Under the pieces are notes generated by a model. The model did no database searches. It had not been told where the DNA came from and saw only the letters and a list, made by a program, of their open reading frames with translations. This document shows, piece by piece, positions 26,918-35,337 of a DNA stretch of 64,000 nucleotides. Position 1 is the first letter of the stretch. Every line of letters begins with the position of its first letter. Origin of the DNA: Cocleimonas sp. (GTDB lineage: Bacteria; Pseudomonadota; Gammaproteobacteria; Thiotrichales; Thiotrichaceae); the NCBI GenBank assembly GCA_021647365.1, contig JAKIUW010000018.1:6981-70980 (forward strand), written 5' to 3'. A program made the position numbers and the translations under genes.

Positions 26918-27551
26918 ATACTCCCTCTCCCTACTTCGACTCCACCCAGCACATCACCTACTAGATGGAAGAACGTTCTCCAAAAGGACAACTAAAATAA
27001 AAACCTACGCACATAAAATCAGAGAAGAAGCCATCGCAATAGCTGTTTTTATTGCCGTGATCTGGGGAGTTTTTCTGCTTGATCGCTTTTTACCACTAGA
27101 AAAGCTAGGACTAATCCCCAGAGAACTAAGCGGCATATTCGGCATTGCCACCATGACATTTCTGCATGTCGATTTAGGGCATATTATTGGCAACACCCTT
27201 CCATTGACTACATTACTCGCGCTATTAGCAGGCTCACGCGCCGACAGCCGCAAGGCTGTAGTTTTAATAACAATCATTGGTGGAGCGCTACTTTGGTTGT
27301 TCGGGCGAGACGCCATCCACATCGGCGCGAGTTTGCTTATTTTTGGACTAGCAAGCTTTCTGTTGGTTTCAGGTTTACTTGAAAAACGCATCATCCCTAT
27401 GATTATCAGTATTATCATAGCGCTAGTTTACGGAACGACAATGCTTAGTGGTATTTTGCCATGGCAGACAGGCGTATCATGGGAAGGACATCTATTTGGA
27501 GGGATTGCGGGGGCATTTACTGCTTGGGTTTTGGTTAAGAAAGTTATTTAA
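26913..27551 (+). CDS. Rhomboid-family intramembrane serine protease
   Basis: Rhomboid protease with six hydrophobic helices. Catalytic Ser in IHIGASLLIFG; catalytic His in SWEGHLFGGIAGA; helix 2 has HVDLGHIIGNTLPL. The N-terminus is doubtful: the first 25-30 codons from GTG at 26913 (inside repeat R5) read like non-coding sequence, there is no in-frame ATG before the first helix, and AAAAGGA lies 8 nt before an ATA codon at about 26997. An ATG at 26965 is in another frame and stops at 27000. The coding part is secure from about 27000 on. Flanked on both sides by repeat pairs R5 and R6. Confidence 0.8.
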   Translation: MKYSLSLLRLHPAHHLLDGRTFSKRTTKIKTYAHKIREEAIAIAVFIAVIWGVFLLDRFLPLEKLGLIPRELSGIFGIATMTFLHVDLGHIIGNTLPLTTLLALLAGSRADSRKAVVLITIIGGALLWLFGRDAIHIGASLLIFGLASFLLVSGLLEKRIIPMIISIIIALVYGTTMLSGILPWQTGVSWEGHLFGGIAGAFTAWVLVKKVI

Positions 27552-27627
27552 AAGCACACCCCCCTAGTTTTACATGATATTTCTCTTTACTATAAACATC
27601 ATGTAAAACTAGGGGGGTGTGCTTTTG
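27551..27627. repeat. Dispersed repeat pair R6 (TAG/TAG, with loop)
   Basis: AAAAGCACACCCCCC, TAG, TTTTACATGAT; loop TTTCTCTTTACTATAAA; complementary right arm ending GTGTGCTTTT. The A-run before and T-run after the stem make it look like a bidirectional terminator between the convergent rhomboid and DUF533 genes. Its loop is nearly that of R5. Confidence 0.95.
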
Positions 27628-27664
27628 AAACATACTCTTATATTCTAGAATTAAAAAATGAGAA

Positions 27665-28387
27665 TCAAGCAACGTCCTCTTCCTTAACCTTCTGCAACTG
27701 CTCAACCAAGCCTTCTGGCAATTTCATCTCTTTTGCCAGTGAATCCAAATAATCACGCTCCATTGAGTTTTCTTTATCGGTCACTACGGCTGATACCAAG
27801 TAAATCTCAGCGGCAATTGCCGAGTTTTCTGCCAAAGCGGCGATTTCTTTTACGTCTAGTGGTTTTGCAATTTCAGATTGCATCAAACTAGCCACATCAC
27901 CTGTTAAGCCTAATTTTTCTATTTGCTCATCAATCGCGGCGACTTCTTTTTTATTGATGTGTCCATCTGCTTTTGCGGCGGCTATCATGGCTTTTAGCAA
28001 AATATGACTACGCTCGTTGGCATCTGCTTCGCCTAGTTCGTTAATGGGAATTATTTTGGCATTGGATGCCATGTCTTCTACTTCTTGGTCGATGGTTTCT
28101 TTTTGTGTTACCCAGTTTTGATAGGCTTTCCACCCTATTCCACCGATTGCGGCAAGGCTACCAATCTTTAGCGCCGAACCTGTTACGCGTCTGCCTGCGC
28201 CTGTGCCTAGCAACAGTGCTAATACGCCGACTGCCACCGCACCTTTTTTCATGCCGTCAATCGTGGCATCGTAGCCTTCATCACCTTCTTTGGGCATTTT
28301 CAGTTTTTCTTCAGCTATCTCGCGCCCTTTGCTGGCGTACTCTTTACCTGTTTTTAGTAGGTCATCTAGAAATGATTTTGTGTCCAT
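27665..28387 (-). CDS. DUF533 (YebE-like) TerB-fold membrane-associated protein
   Basis: 240 residues. Middle hydrophobic glycine-rich segment (KKGAVAVGVLALLLGTGAG, then IGSLAAIGGIGWKAYQNW) and a C-terminal TerB-like helical domain (LLKAMIAAAKADGHINKKEV, LYLVSAVVTDKENSMERDYL region). This is the E. coli YebE/DUF533 layout; function unknown, and yebE is known to respond to envelope stress. Good GGGAG ribosome site before ATG. Single gene. Confidence 0.85.
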   Translation of the reverse strand: MDTKSFLDDLLKTGKEYASKGREIAEEKLKMPKEGDEGYDATIDGMKKGAVAVGVLALLLGTGAGRRVTGSALKIGSLAAIGGIGWKAYQNWVTQKETIDQEVEDMASNAKIIPINELGEADANERSHILLKAMIAAAKADGHINKKEVAAIDEQIEKLGLTGDVASLMQSEIAKPLDVKEIAALAENSAIAAEIYLVSAVVTDKENSMERDYLDSLAKEMKLPEGLVEQLQKVKEEDVA

Positions 28388-28483
28388 TATGTTACTCCCT
28401 TTGGGTTTCTATATTTTTATCTCTCTAGTTATTTATAGGGGTAAATGAGCAATAATTCAAGGTGGGCTTTTTATTGCGGGCAC

Positions 28484-28513
28484 AAAAAAGCGAGGTATAA
28501 AACCTCGCTTTTT
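28484..28513. terminator. Rho-independent terminator after the cold-shock gene
   Basis: Stem AAGCGAGGT / ACCTCGCTT around a TATAAA loop, with A-run on the left and T-run on the right. On the minus strand it follows the csp stop by 22 nt; it could also serve readers from the other side. Confidence 0.85.
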
Positions 28514-28535
28514 AAAGTAATTCTTTAATTAAAAA

Positions 28536-28742
28536 TTAAAGAGCTACGATGTTCTCAGCTTGAGGACCTTTCTGGCCGTCTGTAACTGTGAACTCAACCT
28601 TTTGGCCTTCGTTCAAAGTTTTGAAACCGTCACCTGAGATTGCGCTGAAGTGAGCGAAAACGTCTGGTCCGTCTTCTTGCTCGATAAAACCAAAGCCTTT
28701 AGCTTCATTAAACCATTTTACTGTTCCAGTAGTTGTAGACAT
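28536..28742 (-). CDS. Cold-shock-domain RNA chaperone (CspA family)
   Basis: 68-residue single cold-shock domain. RNP1 is KGFGFIEQEDG and RNP2 is DVFAHFSAI; start TTTGTVKWFNEAKGFGF is typical. The ATG at 28742 has AGGA 8 nt upstream; a longer frame to 28787 is the leader. Binds single-stranded RNA/DNA and melts structure. The long 5' region carries a 10-bp hairpin (28774-28796). Confidence 0.95.
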   Translation of the reverse strand: MSTTTGTVKWFNEAKGFGFIEQEDGPDVFAHFSAISGDGFKTLNEGQKVEFTVTDGQKGPQAENIVAL

Positions 28743-28773
28743 AATATTTTTCCTAATATTCAAAATTAAAAGT

Positions 28774-28796
28774 GTTTTAGAAAACATTTCTAAAAC
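28774..28796 (-). promoter_or_regulatory. Hairpin in the leader of the cold-shock gene
   Basis: Perfect 10-bp stem GTTTTAGAAA / TTTCTAAAAC with a 3-nt loop, 31 nt upstream of the csp start. Leaders of csp genes often fold in a temperature-dependent way; whether this one does is inference. Confidence 0.45.
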
Positions 28797-28978
28797 GATT
28801 GTGCTGAAGTGGTGTTGCTATGAATTATGAAATCAGGACGAGGATCAAAACTAATGGAACTTCGAGATGGTAATGCATAAATATAAAAAACTTACTTTCA
28901 AGCTGCGCGGGATTATACCCCACACACACGGTTAGTCAAATTTTGAGTTAATTAGTTCCTTTAATTTAATAAATATTA

Positions 28979-29695
28979 TCAAAAGTCTTTTAGTATTTGC
29001 TTGGCAAAAGGAATTGTGATCAATGCTTTTTGACGAAAGCTTTCTTCATCGAGCTTATTTAATATTTCCATTAACGACTCTATATCACGCGGATAGCGGC
29101 GGTAAACGTATTCGATTACATTATCTTTTAGTTTAAATCCGCGTTGTTCTGCACGTGCTTGCAGGGCTTTGGGTTTTTCTTCATCCGTTAAAGCTTGTAG
29201 TTGATAACTGCCTCCCCAGATTAATCGGGAGGCTAAATCGGGTAGAACGCCTTCTAATTTACGAGGATTCTCACTGATGCTCAATAATAAACTTTGCCCA
29301 TTTTCTCGGGTGACGTTTATTAAATTAAATAACGCGACCTCCCAATCTTTATCACCCAGCACTTCATCAATATCATCTATTACCAGTAATTTAGATTGTG
29401 ACAAACCTTCCAACACTTCTGTGCCGTAAGCTTTGAAAAATTTTAGCGGAATGTAACTAACCGTGTGATGAACGTCTGCCGCTTTTGCGCAACAGGCTTG
29501 CAACAAATGGGTTTTTCCTGATGACTTTTCGCCCCAAATAATATTCTGTTGGGGTTTTTTTGATACAAAAATGGATTGCAATACACTAACGACTTCCGTA
29601 TTTGCAGCTTCAGGCTCGACGTAATAGGATTCAAAAATATATCCATCGCGCAAATTTACGTTAAGCGTTAATTGTTCGGGGTTTGTTGATGACAT
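28979..29695 (-). CDS. hda: DnaA regulatory inactivator Hda
   Basis: AAA+ protein that, with the beta clamp, stimulates DnaA-ATP hydrolysis after initiation. Walker A-like WGEKSSGKTHLLQAC, Walker B LLVIDDIDEV, sensor 1 LLLSISENP. N-terminus has QLTLNVNLRD, containing the QLTL-like clamp-binding motif of Hda. Length 238 fits Hda rather than full DnaA. Downstream of the AI-2E permease gene, a pairing found in other gamma-proteobacteria. Confidence 0.93.
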   Translation of the reverse strand: MSSTNPEQLTLNVNLRDGYIFESYYVEPEAANTEVVSVLQSIFVSKKPQQNIIWGEKSSGKTHLLQACCAKAADVHHTVSYIPLKFFKAYGTEVLEGLSQSKLLVIDDIDEVLGDKDWEVALFNLINVTRENGQSLLLSISENPRKLEGVLPDLASRLIWGGSYQLQALTDEEKPKALQARAEQRGFKLKDNVIEYVYRRYPRDIESLMEILNKLDEESFRQKALITIPFAKQILKDF

Positions 29696-29730
29696 AGCTG
29701 GCTATGGCTTCTCTATAAATAGAAAAACAA

Positions 29731-29755
29731 TCATGTAAAAGTGGGGGGGTGTGCT
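29731..29755 (-). repeat. Dispersed repeat arm R7 (single, CAC variant)
   Basis: Right-hand arm only: ATCATGTAAAA, GTG, GGGGGGTGTGC. Lies between hda and the AI-2E permease gene (both minus strand). It is followed directly by TTCGACTCCGCTCAG, a motif also seen in changed form after R5. Confidence 0.9.
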
Positions 29756-29792
29756 TCGACTCCGCTCAGAAAACATGCTCTTAACCATACAT

Positions 29793-30911
29793 TTAAACCT
29801 CTGCAGTCGCATTATCACTTTCGATCATATCGTCTATTTTTTCTACTTTATCAGGATCAAAATCATCATAGAGATGGCTATCTTTATAGGTTTTGTGGAA
29901 GTGGCGCAAAATGACCGCAATGACGGCAAATACAGGCAATGCCAGCAATATACCGAAGAATCCAAATAGCTGACCACCAGCCAACACTGAGAATATAACC
30001 GCGACAGGATGCAATCCAATTCGATCACCTACCAACAATGGCGTTAATATTGTACCTTCAATTACTTGTGCAACGACAAACACCAAAGCAACCCACAGCA
30101 GGTTCGTGGGGTCGTGTGTTTGAAACATAATTGCAACACCTGCAACTGCGATTCCGACGATCAATCCCATATAAGGAATAAAGCTTAAAATACCTGCCAA
30201 CATTCCAATCAACAACGCAAGCTCTAATCCAATCAACTTTAAACCCACAGCGTAGATTGTGCCTAGCGCCAGCATAACGAGCATTTGACCACGTAAAAAA
30301 GCGCCCAATACATTGTCAGATTCTGCGGCTAAACGAGACACGGTTGGCTCTACCGAGCGTGGTAGTAAATCGTGAATATAATCGACCAAGTTATCCCAAT
30401 CGCGCAGCAGATAAAAAGTAATGACAGGAATCAAAAACAGATTCGCTGCCCAACCCGCAACCACCATGCCAGAATGAGAAATTGTCCTAACTAAACTTTT
30501 GAAGAAGCCACCTGCATTGGCAAATTGATCACCAAAGCTGGCTTTTAATTGTTCAATTTCCAAAGCAGGAATACTTATACCGAAAGTGTCTTTCAAAGTT
30601 GGCTCTAGATTGACCATCACCCAATCAATATAACCAGGCATTTTTTCGATCAATAATCTGACTTGTGATTCTATTAACGGCACTAAAAAGAAAAAGATAG
30701 GCAAGATCACCAGCAAGGCGACAAAGAAAACAACCACGACAGAGAGCGTTCGTGATATTTTGAATTTTTCGAGGCGATCAACAATAGGATCACCCAAATA
30801 AGCGAGTAATGCACCCGATACAAAGGGCAATAAGATAGGCGCTAAAAAATAGAGAAGCACCATTGAAACGATTGCGATTGTTAACCAAAACCAGCGATTG
30901 CTTTGTGTCAT
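29793..30911 (-). CDS. AI-2E family transporter (PerM-like)
   Basis: Inner-membrane protein of 372 residues with about eight helices: two pairs at each end and a large loop in the middle, as in the AI-2E/PerM family. Typical features are LAPILLPFVSGALLAYL, the FLIPVITFYLLRDWD block and HPVAVIFSVLAGGQLFGFFG. Family roles vary (autoinducer export, Na+/H+ or Na+/Li+ antiport); the substrate is unknown here. Upstream of hda. Confidence 0.9.
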   Translation of the reverse strand: MTQSNRWFWLTIAIVSMVLLYFLAPILLPFVSGALLAYLGDPIVDRLEKFKISRTLSVVVVFFVALLVILPIFFFLVPLIESQVRLLIEKMPGYIDWVMVNLEPTLKDTFGISIPALEIEQLKASFGDQFANAGGFFKSLVRTISHSGMVVAGWAANLFLIPVITFYLLRDWDNLVDYIHDLLPRSVEPTVSRLAAESDNVLGAFLRGQMLVMLALGTIYAVGLKLIGLELALLIGMLAGILSFIPYMGLIVGIAVAGVAIMFQTHDPTNLLWVALVFVVAQVIEGTILTPLLVGDRIGLHPVAVIFSVLAGGQLFGFFGILLALPVFAVIAVILRHFHKTYKDSHLYDDFDPDKVEKIDDMIESDNATAEV

Positions 30912-30978
30912 TTATTTATTCTCATTTTTTAAGAGTATGTTACTAATGATAATAACAATACAATTCTTAACCAAGCCT

Positions 30979-31779
30979 TTATAGCTCCAAAACATCCTGC
31001 ATATCATATACGCTAGGTGATTGACTACCCAACCAAGTCGCCGCACGCACCGCACCTTTTGCAAAAGTCATACGGCTAGAAGCCTTGTGAGTAATTTCGA
31101 TACGCTCGCCAATATCGGCAAACATCACCGTATGTTCGCCCACAATATCGCCTGCACGAATGGTTTGAAAACCGATGTCTTTTCGCGCGCGCTCGCCTGT
31201 TACGCCTTCACGACAGTAGACTGCATTTTTTTCTAAAGTGCGATCGAGTGTCTTTGCAATGACTTCACCCATTTTAAGTGCCGTACCTGAGGGTGCGTCT
31301 ACTTTATGACGGTGATGCGCTTCAATAATTTCAATATCGACACTATCGCCCAATACGCGCGCAGTTAACTCTAAAAGTTTTAAGCTTAACGTTACGCCAA
31401 CACTAAAATTGGCGGCGAATACAATTGGAATTGATTTACCCGCGGTATCAATCTGTGATTTTTCATCATCTGAAAAACCTGTTGTACCGATGATTATGCC
31501 TTTGTTATTTTTTACGCACCAGTCGAGGTGGTTTAACGTAGGGGCTGGGCGAGTGAAGTCGACAAGTACATCAAAGTCATTTTCTGCATCGTCTAAACTT
31601 GAAACAATAATGACATTGTTTTTACCAACTCCTGCCACTTCGCCTGCATCTGTTCCGATGAGTGAGCTATCTGGGTGTTCGGTGGCTACGGTGAGTTTGG
31701 CGTTATCAGATTCGGCACACGCTTCAATTAAAATCTTGCCCATGCGCCCTGCTGCGCCTACTACTGCGATGTTTATCAT
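30979..31779 (-). CDS. dapB: 4-hydroxy-tetrahydrodipicolinate reductase
   Basis: Lysine/diaminopimelate pathway enzyme. N-terminal NAD(P)-binding GAAGRMGKILIEA; the active-site block IEAHHRHKVDAPSGTALKMGE is complete. Length 266 is standard. It follows dnaJ in the usual gamma-proteobacterial order; a repeat arm and a hairpin lie in the 157-nt gap. AAGG ribosome site before the ATG. Confidence 0.97.
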   Translation of the reverse strand: MINIAVVGAAGRMGKILIEACAESDNAKLTVATEHPDSSLIGTDAGEVAGVGKNNVIIVSSLDDAENDFDVLVDFTRPAPTLNHLDWCVKNNKGIIIGTTGFSDDEKSQIDTAGKSIPIVFAANFSVGVTLSLKLLELTARVLGDSVDIEIIEAHHRHKVDAPSGTALKMGEVIAKTLDRTLEKNAVYCREGVTGERARKDIGFQTIRAGDIVGEHTVMFADIGERIEITHKASSRMTFAKGAVRAATWLGSQSPSVYDMQDVLEL

Positions 31780-31877
31780 TGTTTAAACCTTGTTACTGCT
31801 ATCTAAATTAAGTAGGCTATAGTAAAGCATGCCTTGCTTCAACCACTACTGCTCCTCGCTACGCGAGTACCTGCATA

Positions 31878-31906
31878 CTTTTTAGCGCCTAGGGCGCTCT
31901 AAAAAG
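31878..31906. repeat. Imperfect inverted repeat beside R8
   Basis: CTTTTTAG and CTAAAAAG arms with an inner GCGCC / GGGCGC pairing, directly joined to repeat arm R8. Could act as a bidirectional terminator for dnaJ-side or dapB-side transcripts. Confidence 0.5.
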
Positions 31907-31931
31907 CACACCCCCCCACTTTTACATGATG
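31905..31931 (+). repeat. Dispersed repeat arm R8 (single, CAC variant)
   Basis: GCACACCCCCC, CAC, TTTTACATGATG, without facing arm; lies 6 nt from the dnaJ stop and next to an unrelated hairpin. Confidence 0.9.
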
Positions 31932-31936
31932 TATTT

Positions 31937-33088
31937 TCAATCTTCCTTTTCACTATCGAACCAGCCCTTCACATCATCAAAGAAGCTTTTCGCTTTATCC
32001 CCCCAACCATGCTGTTGCGGGCTATGTTTTTTACCGCCTTTATCCAAAGCAGATTGAAATTGCTCTAATAGCTTCTTCTGCTTTGCGGTCAAATTCACTG
32101 GCGTTTCAACCTCAATACGACAAAGTAAATCCCCTACCATGCTACTACGCACTGATTTTACGCCCTTGCCACGCAAGCGGAATACTTTATCCGACTGTGT
32201 TTCTGCGGGAACTTTTAAGTTCACTTCACCGCTTAACGTTGGCACTTTTAACGTACCACCCAGCGCCGCTTGTGTAAATGGAATTGGCATAACACAATGT
32301 AAATCATTAGCATCGCGGGTAAATAATTCATGCTTTTTAAGGTGCATTTGCACATACAAATCACCTGCTGGACCACCGTTGATGCCCGCTTCGCCTTCAC
32401 CGCTCAAACGTATTCTATCCCCTGTATCAACACCTTCTGGTATTTTAACTTCGAGTGTTTTCTTCTCTTCAACACGCCCTTCTCCATGGCAATCACCACA
32501 GGGGTCAGAAATAATTGTGCCAGCACCGTGACAATGCGGGCAAGCTTGTTGCACAGAGAAGAATCCCTGCTGCATTCGTACCTGACCTTGACCATTACAT
32601 GTGCCACAGGTCTGTGGTTCCGAACCTTCTTTAGCGCCAGAACCATCACAGGTTTCACAGGTTTGTTTACTGGGTACGCGAATATCAACCGTTGTACCAA
32701 AAACGGCTTCTTCTAAAGTTAACTCAAGATTATATTGAAGATCACTGCCGCGATAAGCCGCACTTGCGCCACTTTGTCCGCGACCACCGCCACCGAATAT
32801 ATCTTCAAAAATATCACCGAACCCACCAAAACCACCACCGGGATGACCGCCACCACGAGATTGATCTACGCCGGCATGGCCAAATTGGTCATATGCTGCA
32901 CGTTTTTGAGAGTCCGATAAAATCTCGTAGGCTTCTTTGACTTCTTTAAATTTGTGCTCCGCTTTCTCATCATCAGGGTTACGATCAGGATGATATTTCA
33001 TTGCCATACGGCGGTAAGATTTTTTTAATTCACCGTCGCTACATGTTTTTGTAACACTTAGAATTTCGTAATAACATTGTTGAGACAT
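31937..33088 (-). CDS. dnaJ: Chaperone DnaJ
   Basis: Hsp40 co-chaperone of DnaK. J domain at residues 1-70 with the HPD motif in KYHPDRNPDD, a Gly/Phe-rich linker (GGGHPGGGFGGFGDIF), and four CxxCxGxG zinc motifs (CETCDGSG, CGTCNGQG, CPHCHGAG, CGDCHGEG). Length 383 is typical. Separated from dnaK by a terminator, so it needs read-through or its own promoter. The N-terminus MSQQCYYEIL is slightly unusual (most have DYYEVL). Confidence 0.98.
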   Translation of the reverse strand: MSQQCYYEILSVTKTCSDGELKKSYRRMAMKYHPDRNPDDEKAEHKFKEVKEAYEILSDSQKRAAYDQFGHAGVDQSRGGGHPGGGFGGFGDIFEDIFGGGGRGQSGASAAYRGSDLQYNLELTLEEAVFGTTVDIRVPSKQTCETCDGSGAKEGSEPQTCGTCNGQGQVRMQQGFFSVQQACPHCHGAGTIISDPCGDCHGEGRVEEKKTLEVKIPEGVDTGDRIRLSGEGEAGINGGPAGDLYVQMHLKKHELFTRDANDLHCVMPIPFTQAALGGTLKVPTLSGEVNLKVPAETQSDKVFRLRGKGVKSVRSSMVGDLLCRIEVETPVNLTAKQKKLLEQFQSALDKGGKKHSPQQHGWGDKAKSFFDDVKGWFDSEKED

Positions 33089-33131
33089 CTAAAATAACCT
33101 GTTTCTTAAACGCATTTATCAAAAACAAAAT

Positions 33132-33163
33132 AAGGCGCATCGGGTTTACCGATGCACCTTTTA
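33132..33163 (-). terminator. Rho-independent terminator between dnaK and dnaJ
   Basis: On the minus strand: AAAAGGTGCATCGG, TAAA, CCCGATGCGCCTTATTTT. A strong stem followed by a T-rich tract, about 90 nt after the dnaK stop. Confidence 0.8.
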
Positions 33164-33189
33164 TAATTCATTCCCTCTTAAGTAGACAT

Positions 33190-33223
33190 GTAGGTTGGGC
33201 TGAAGAATGAAGCCCAACCTACA
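33190..33223. repeat. Inverted repeat of the GTAGGTTGGGCT type
   Basis: Arms TGTAGGTTGGGCT and AGCCCAACCTACA (13 bp) around GAAGAATGA. This sequence type is widely scattered in proteobacterial and cyanobacterial genomes. Lies between dnaK and the terminator before dnaJ. Confidence 0.75.
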
Positions 33224-33254
33224 AACTAAGGGAGGAGTTTCAAAGAGAAAAGAC

Positions 33255-35162
33255 TTACGCCTTCTTGTCTTCCTCTTCAACTTCTTCAAACTCAGCATCA
33301 ACAACATCGTCATCTTCTGCTTCACTTGAATCTGCTGTAGCTTCAGCTTCGCCACCTGCCGCAGCTTGCGCTAACGTACCTGATGCTTCCATCAACTCTT
33401 GAGATTTACTCTCAATCGCATCTTTGTCATCACCTTGTACTAGCTCTTTAAGCTCTTCAACTAAAGCAGTAACCTTGGTCTTTTCAGCTTCATCAACCTT
33501 ATCGCCGTATTCAGTTAGCGACTTCTCAGTTGCATGAACTAAGCCATCCGCTTGGTTACGCGCATCAACTAACTCGCGCGTCTTCTTATCTTCATCGGCG
33601 TGTGCTTCAGCATCTTTTACCATTGCATCAACTTCTTCATCTGATAATCCAGACGATGCTTTGATCACAATTGATTGCTCTTTGCCAGTCGCTTTATCTT
33701 TAGCTGATACATTCAAAATACCGTTTGCATCAATATCCAAAGATACTTCGATTTGAGGCTGACCACGTGGAGCAGGTGGAATATCCGTCAAGTCAAAACG
33801 ACCTAGCGATTTATTACCCGATGCCATCTCGCGCTCACCCTGTAACACGTGAACCGTTACTGCATTTTGGTTGTCGTCTGCTGTTGAAAAAGTCTGCGAT
33901 GCCTTTGTAGGAATCGTTGTGTTCTTTTCGATCAATTTAGTCATTACCGCGCCCATCGTCTCGATACCAAGAGATAAAGGCGTAACGTCTAGTAATAGAA
34001 CGTCTGTAACTGACCCACCAAGAACACCACCTTGAATCGCCGCACCTACTGCTACTGCTTCATCAGGGTTTACGTCTTTGCGTGGCTCTTGTCCGAAGAA
34101 TTTTGTTACGGCCTCTTGAACCATTGGCATACGTGACTGACCACCGACTAAAATAACATCATTGATTTCAGATACTTTTAAACCGGCATCTTTCATTGCT
34201 ACTTTACAAGGCTCAATCGTGCGCTTCACTAAATCTTCAACCAAAGACTCAAGCTTTGCACGTGTCACTTTTACATTTAAATGCTTAGGCCCAGATGCAT
34301 CTGCCGTAATATACGGAATATTCACATCGGTTTGCGTCGCTGATGAAAGCTCAATCTTTGCTTTCTCTGCCGCTTCTTTTAGACGTTGAAGAGCAAGAGG
34401 ATCGTTATGTAGATCTACGCTGTTATCTTTCTTGAACTCATCTGCTAAGTAGTCGATAAGGCGCATATCAAAGTCTTCACCACCAAGGAATGTATCACCG
34501 TTGGTTGCTAATACTTCAAATTGGTACTCGCCGTCGATTTCTGCGATTTCGATGATTGATACGTCAAACGTTCCACCACCTAAATCATAAACTGCAATCG
34601 TGCTATCGCCCGCTGCTTTATCCATGCCGTAAGCTAACGCTGCCGCTGTAGGCTCGTTAATAATACGCTTTACATCTAAGCCTGCAATTTTACCTGCATC
34701 TTTTGTAGCTTGGCGCTGTGAGTCGTTAAAGTAAGCAGGAACGGTTACAACCGCTTCGGTTACTGTCTCGCCCAAGTAATCTTCTGCATCTTTCTTCAAT
34801 TTTTGAAGGATACGTGCAGAAACTTCTGGCGGAGACATTTTCTTACCATCTACTTCAACCCATGCATCACCGTTATCAGCTTTTACAATTTTATAAGGTA
34901 CAAGCTTAATGTCTTTTTGAACCGCGTCTTCTTTAAACGTACGACCGATCAAACGCTTGATTGCGTAAAGTGTATTTTCAGGATTCGTTACCGCTTGACG
35001 CTTTGCGGGCATACCCACTAAAACTTCATCGTTAGCAAATGCAACAATCGATGGCGTTGTGCGATCGCCTTCTGCATTCTCAATAACGCGTGGCTTGTCA
35101 CCGTCCATTACCGCGACACAGGAGTTTGTTGTTCCTAAATCAATTCCGATTATCTTTCCCAT
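33255..35162 (-). CDS. dnaK: Chaperone DnaK (Hsp70)
   Basis: ATP-dependent chaperone, 635 residues. Nucleotide-binding domain begins KIIGIDLGTTNSCVAVMDGD; phosphate loop YDLGGGTFDVSI; linker and substrate domain with VLLLDVTPLSLGIET; the acidic C-terminus ends in EEVEEEDKKA. Good AGAGGAAC ribosome site. A sigma-32-like promoter lies 65-92 nt upstream of the start. Confidence 0.99.
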   Translation of the reverse strand: MGKIIGIDLGTTNSCVAVMDGDKPRVIENAEGDRTTPSIVAFANDEVLVGMPAKRQAVTNPENTLYAIKRLIGRTFKEDAVQKDIKLVPYKIVKADNGDAWVEVDGKKMSPPEVSARILQKLKKDAEDYLGETVTEAVVTVPAYFNDSQRQATKDAGKIAGLDVKRIINEPTAAALAYGMDKAAGDSTIAVYDLGGGTFDVSIIEIAEIDGEYQFEVLATNGDTFLGGEDFDMRLIDYLADEFKKDNSVDLHNDPLALQRLKEAAEKAKIELSSATQTDVNIPYITADASGPKHLNVKVTRAKLESLVEDLVKRTIEPCKVAMKDAGLKVSEINDVILVGGQSRMPMVQEAVTKFFGQEPRKDVNPDEAVAVGAAIQGGVLGGSVTDVLLLDVTPLSLGIETMGAVMTKLIEKNTTIPTKASQTFSTADDNQNAVTVHVLQGEREMASGNKSLGRFDLTDIPPAPRGQPQIEVSLDIDANGILNVSAKDKATGKEQSIVIKASSGLSDEEVDAMVKDAEAHADEDKKTRELVDARNQADGLVHATEKSLTEYGDKVDEAEKTKVTALVEELKELVQGDDKDAIESKSQELMEASGTLAQAAAGGEAEATADSSEAEDDDVVDAEFEEVEEEDKKA

Positions 35163-35226
35163 TGTGTGTTCCTCTGTTGAGCCTGTCTGTTATGAGTAAT
35201 GGCTCTTAAATTTAATGTTGTAGTAA

Positions 35227-35254
35227 ATGTGTGGTTATCTTTTTGCTTATCAAG
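35227..35254 (-). promoter_or_regulatory. Sigma-32-like heat-shock promoter of dnaK
   Basis: On the minus strand: -35 box CTTGATA (35254-35248), 13-nt spacer, -10 box CCACACAT (35234-35227). Same spacing as the grpE promoter and close to the RpoH consensus CTTGAAA / CCCCATNT. Confidence 0.65.
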
Positions 35255-35337
35255 TGCAAAGCTTGAAAAAACTGACTAACCGCTACTAATAATTTGTTTG
35301 GTTTTTTCTGTATAACCCTTGCGTCATAATTCTCACA

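Noticed and set aside
26965..27000. Eleven-codon frame MEERSPKGQLK as a leader peptide
   Set aside because: It has no ribosome site; it is discussed only as part of the unclear rhomboid start.
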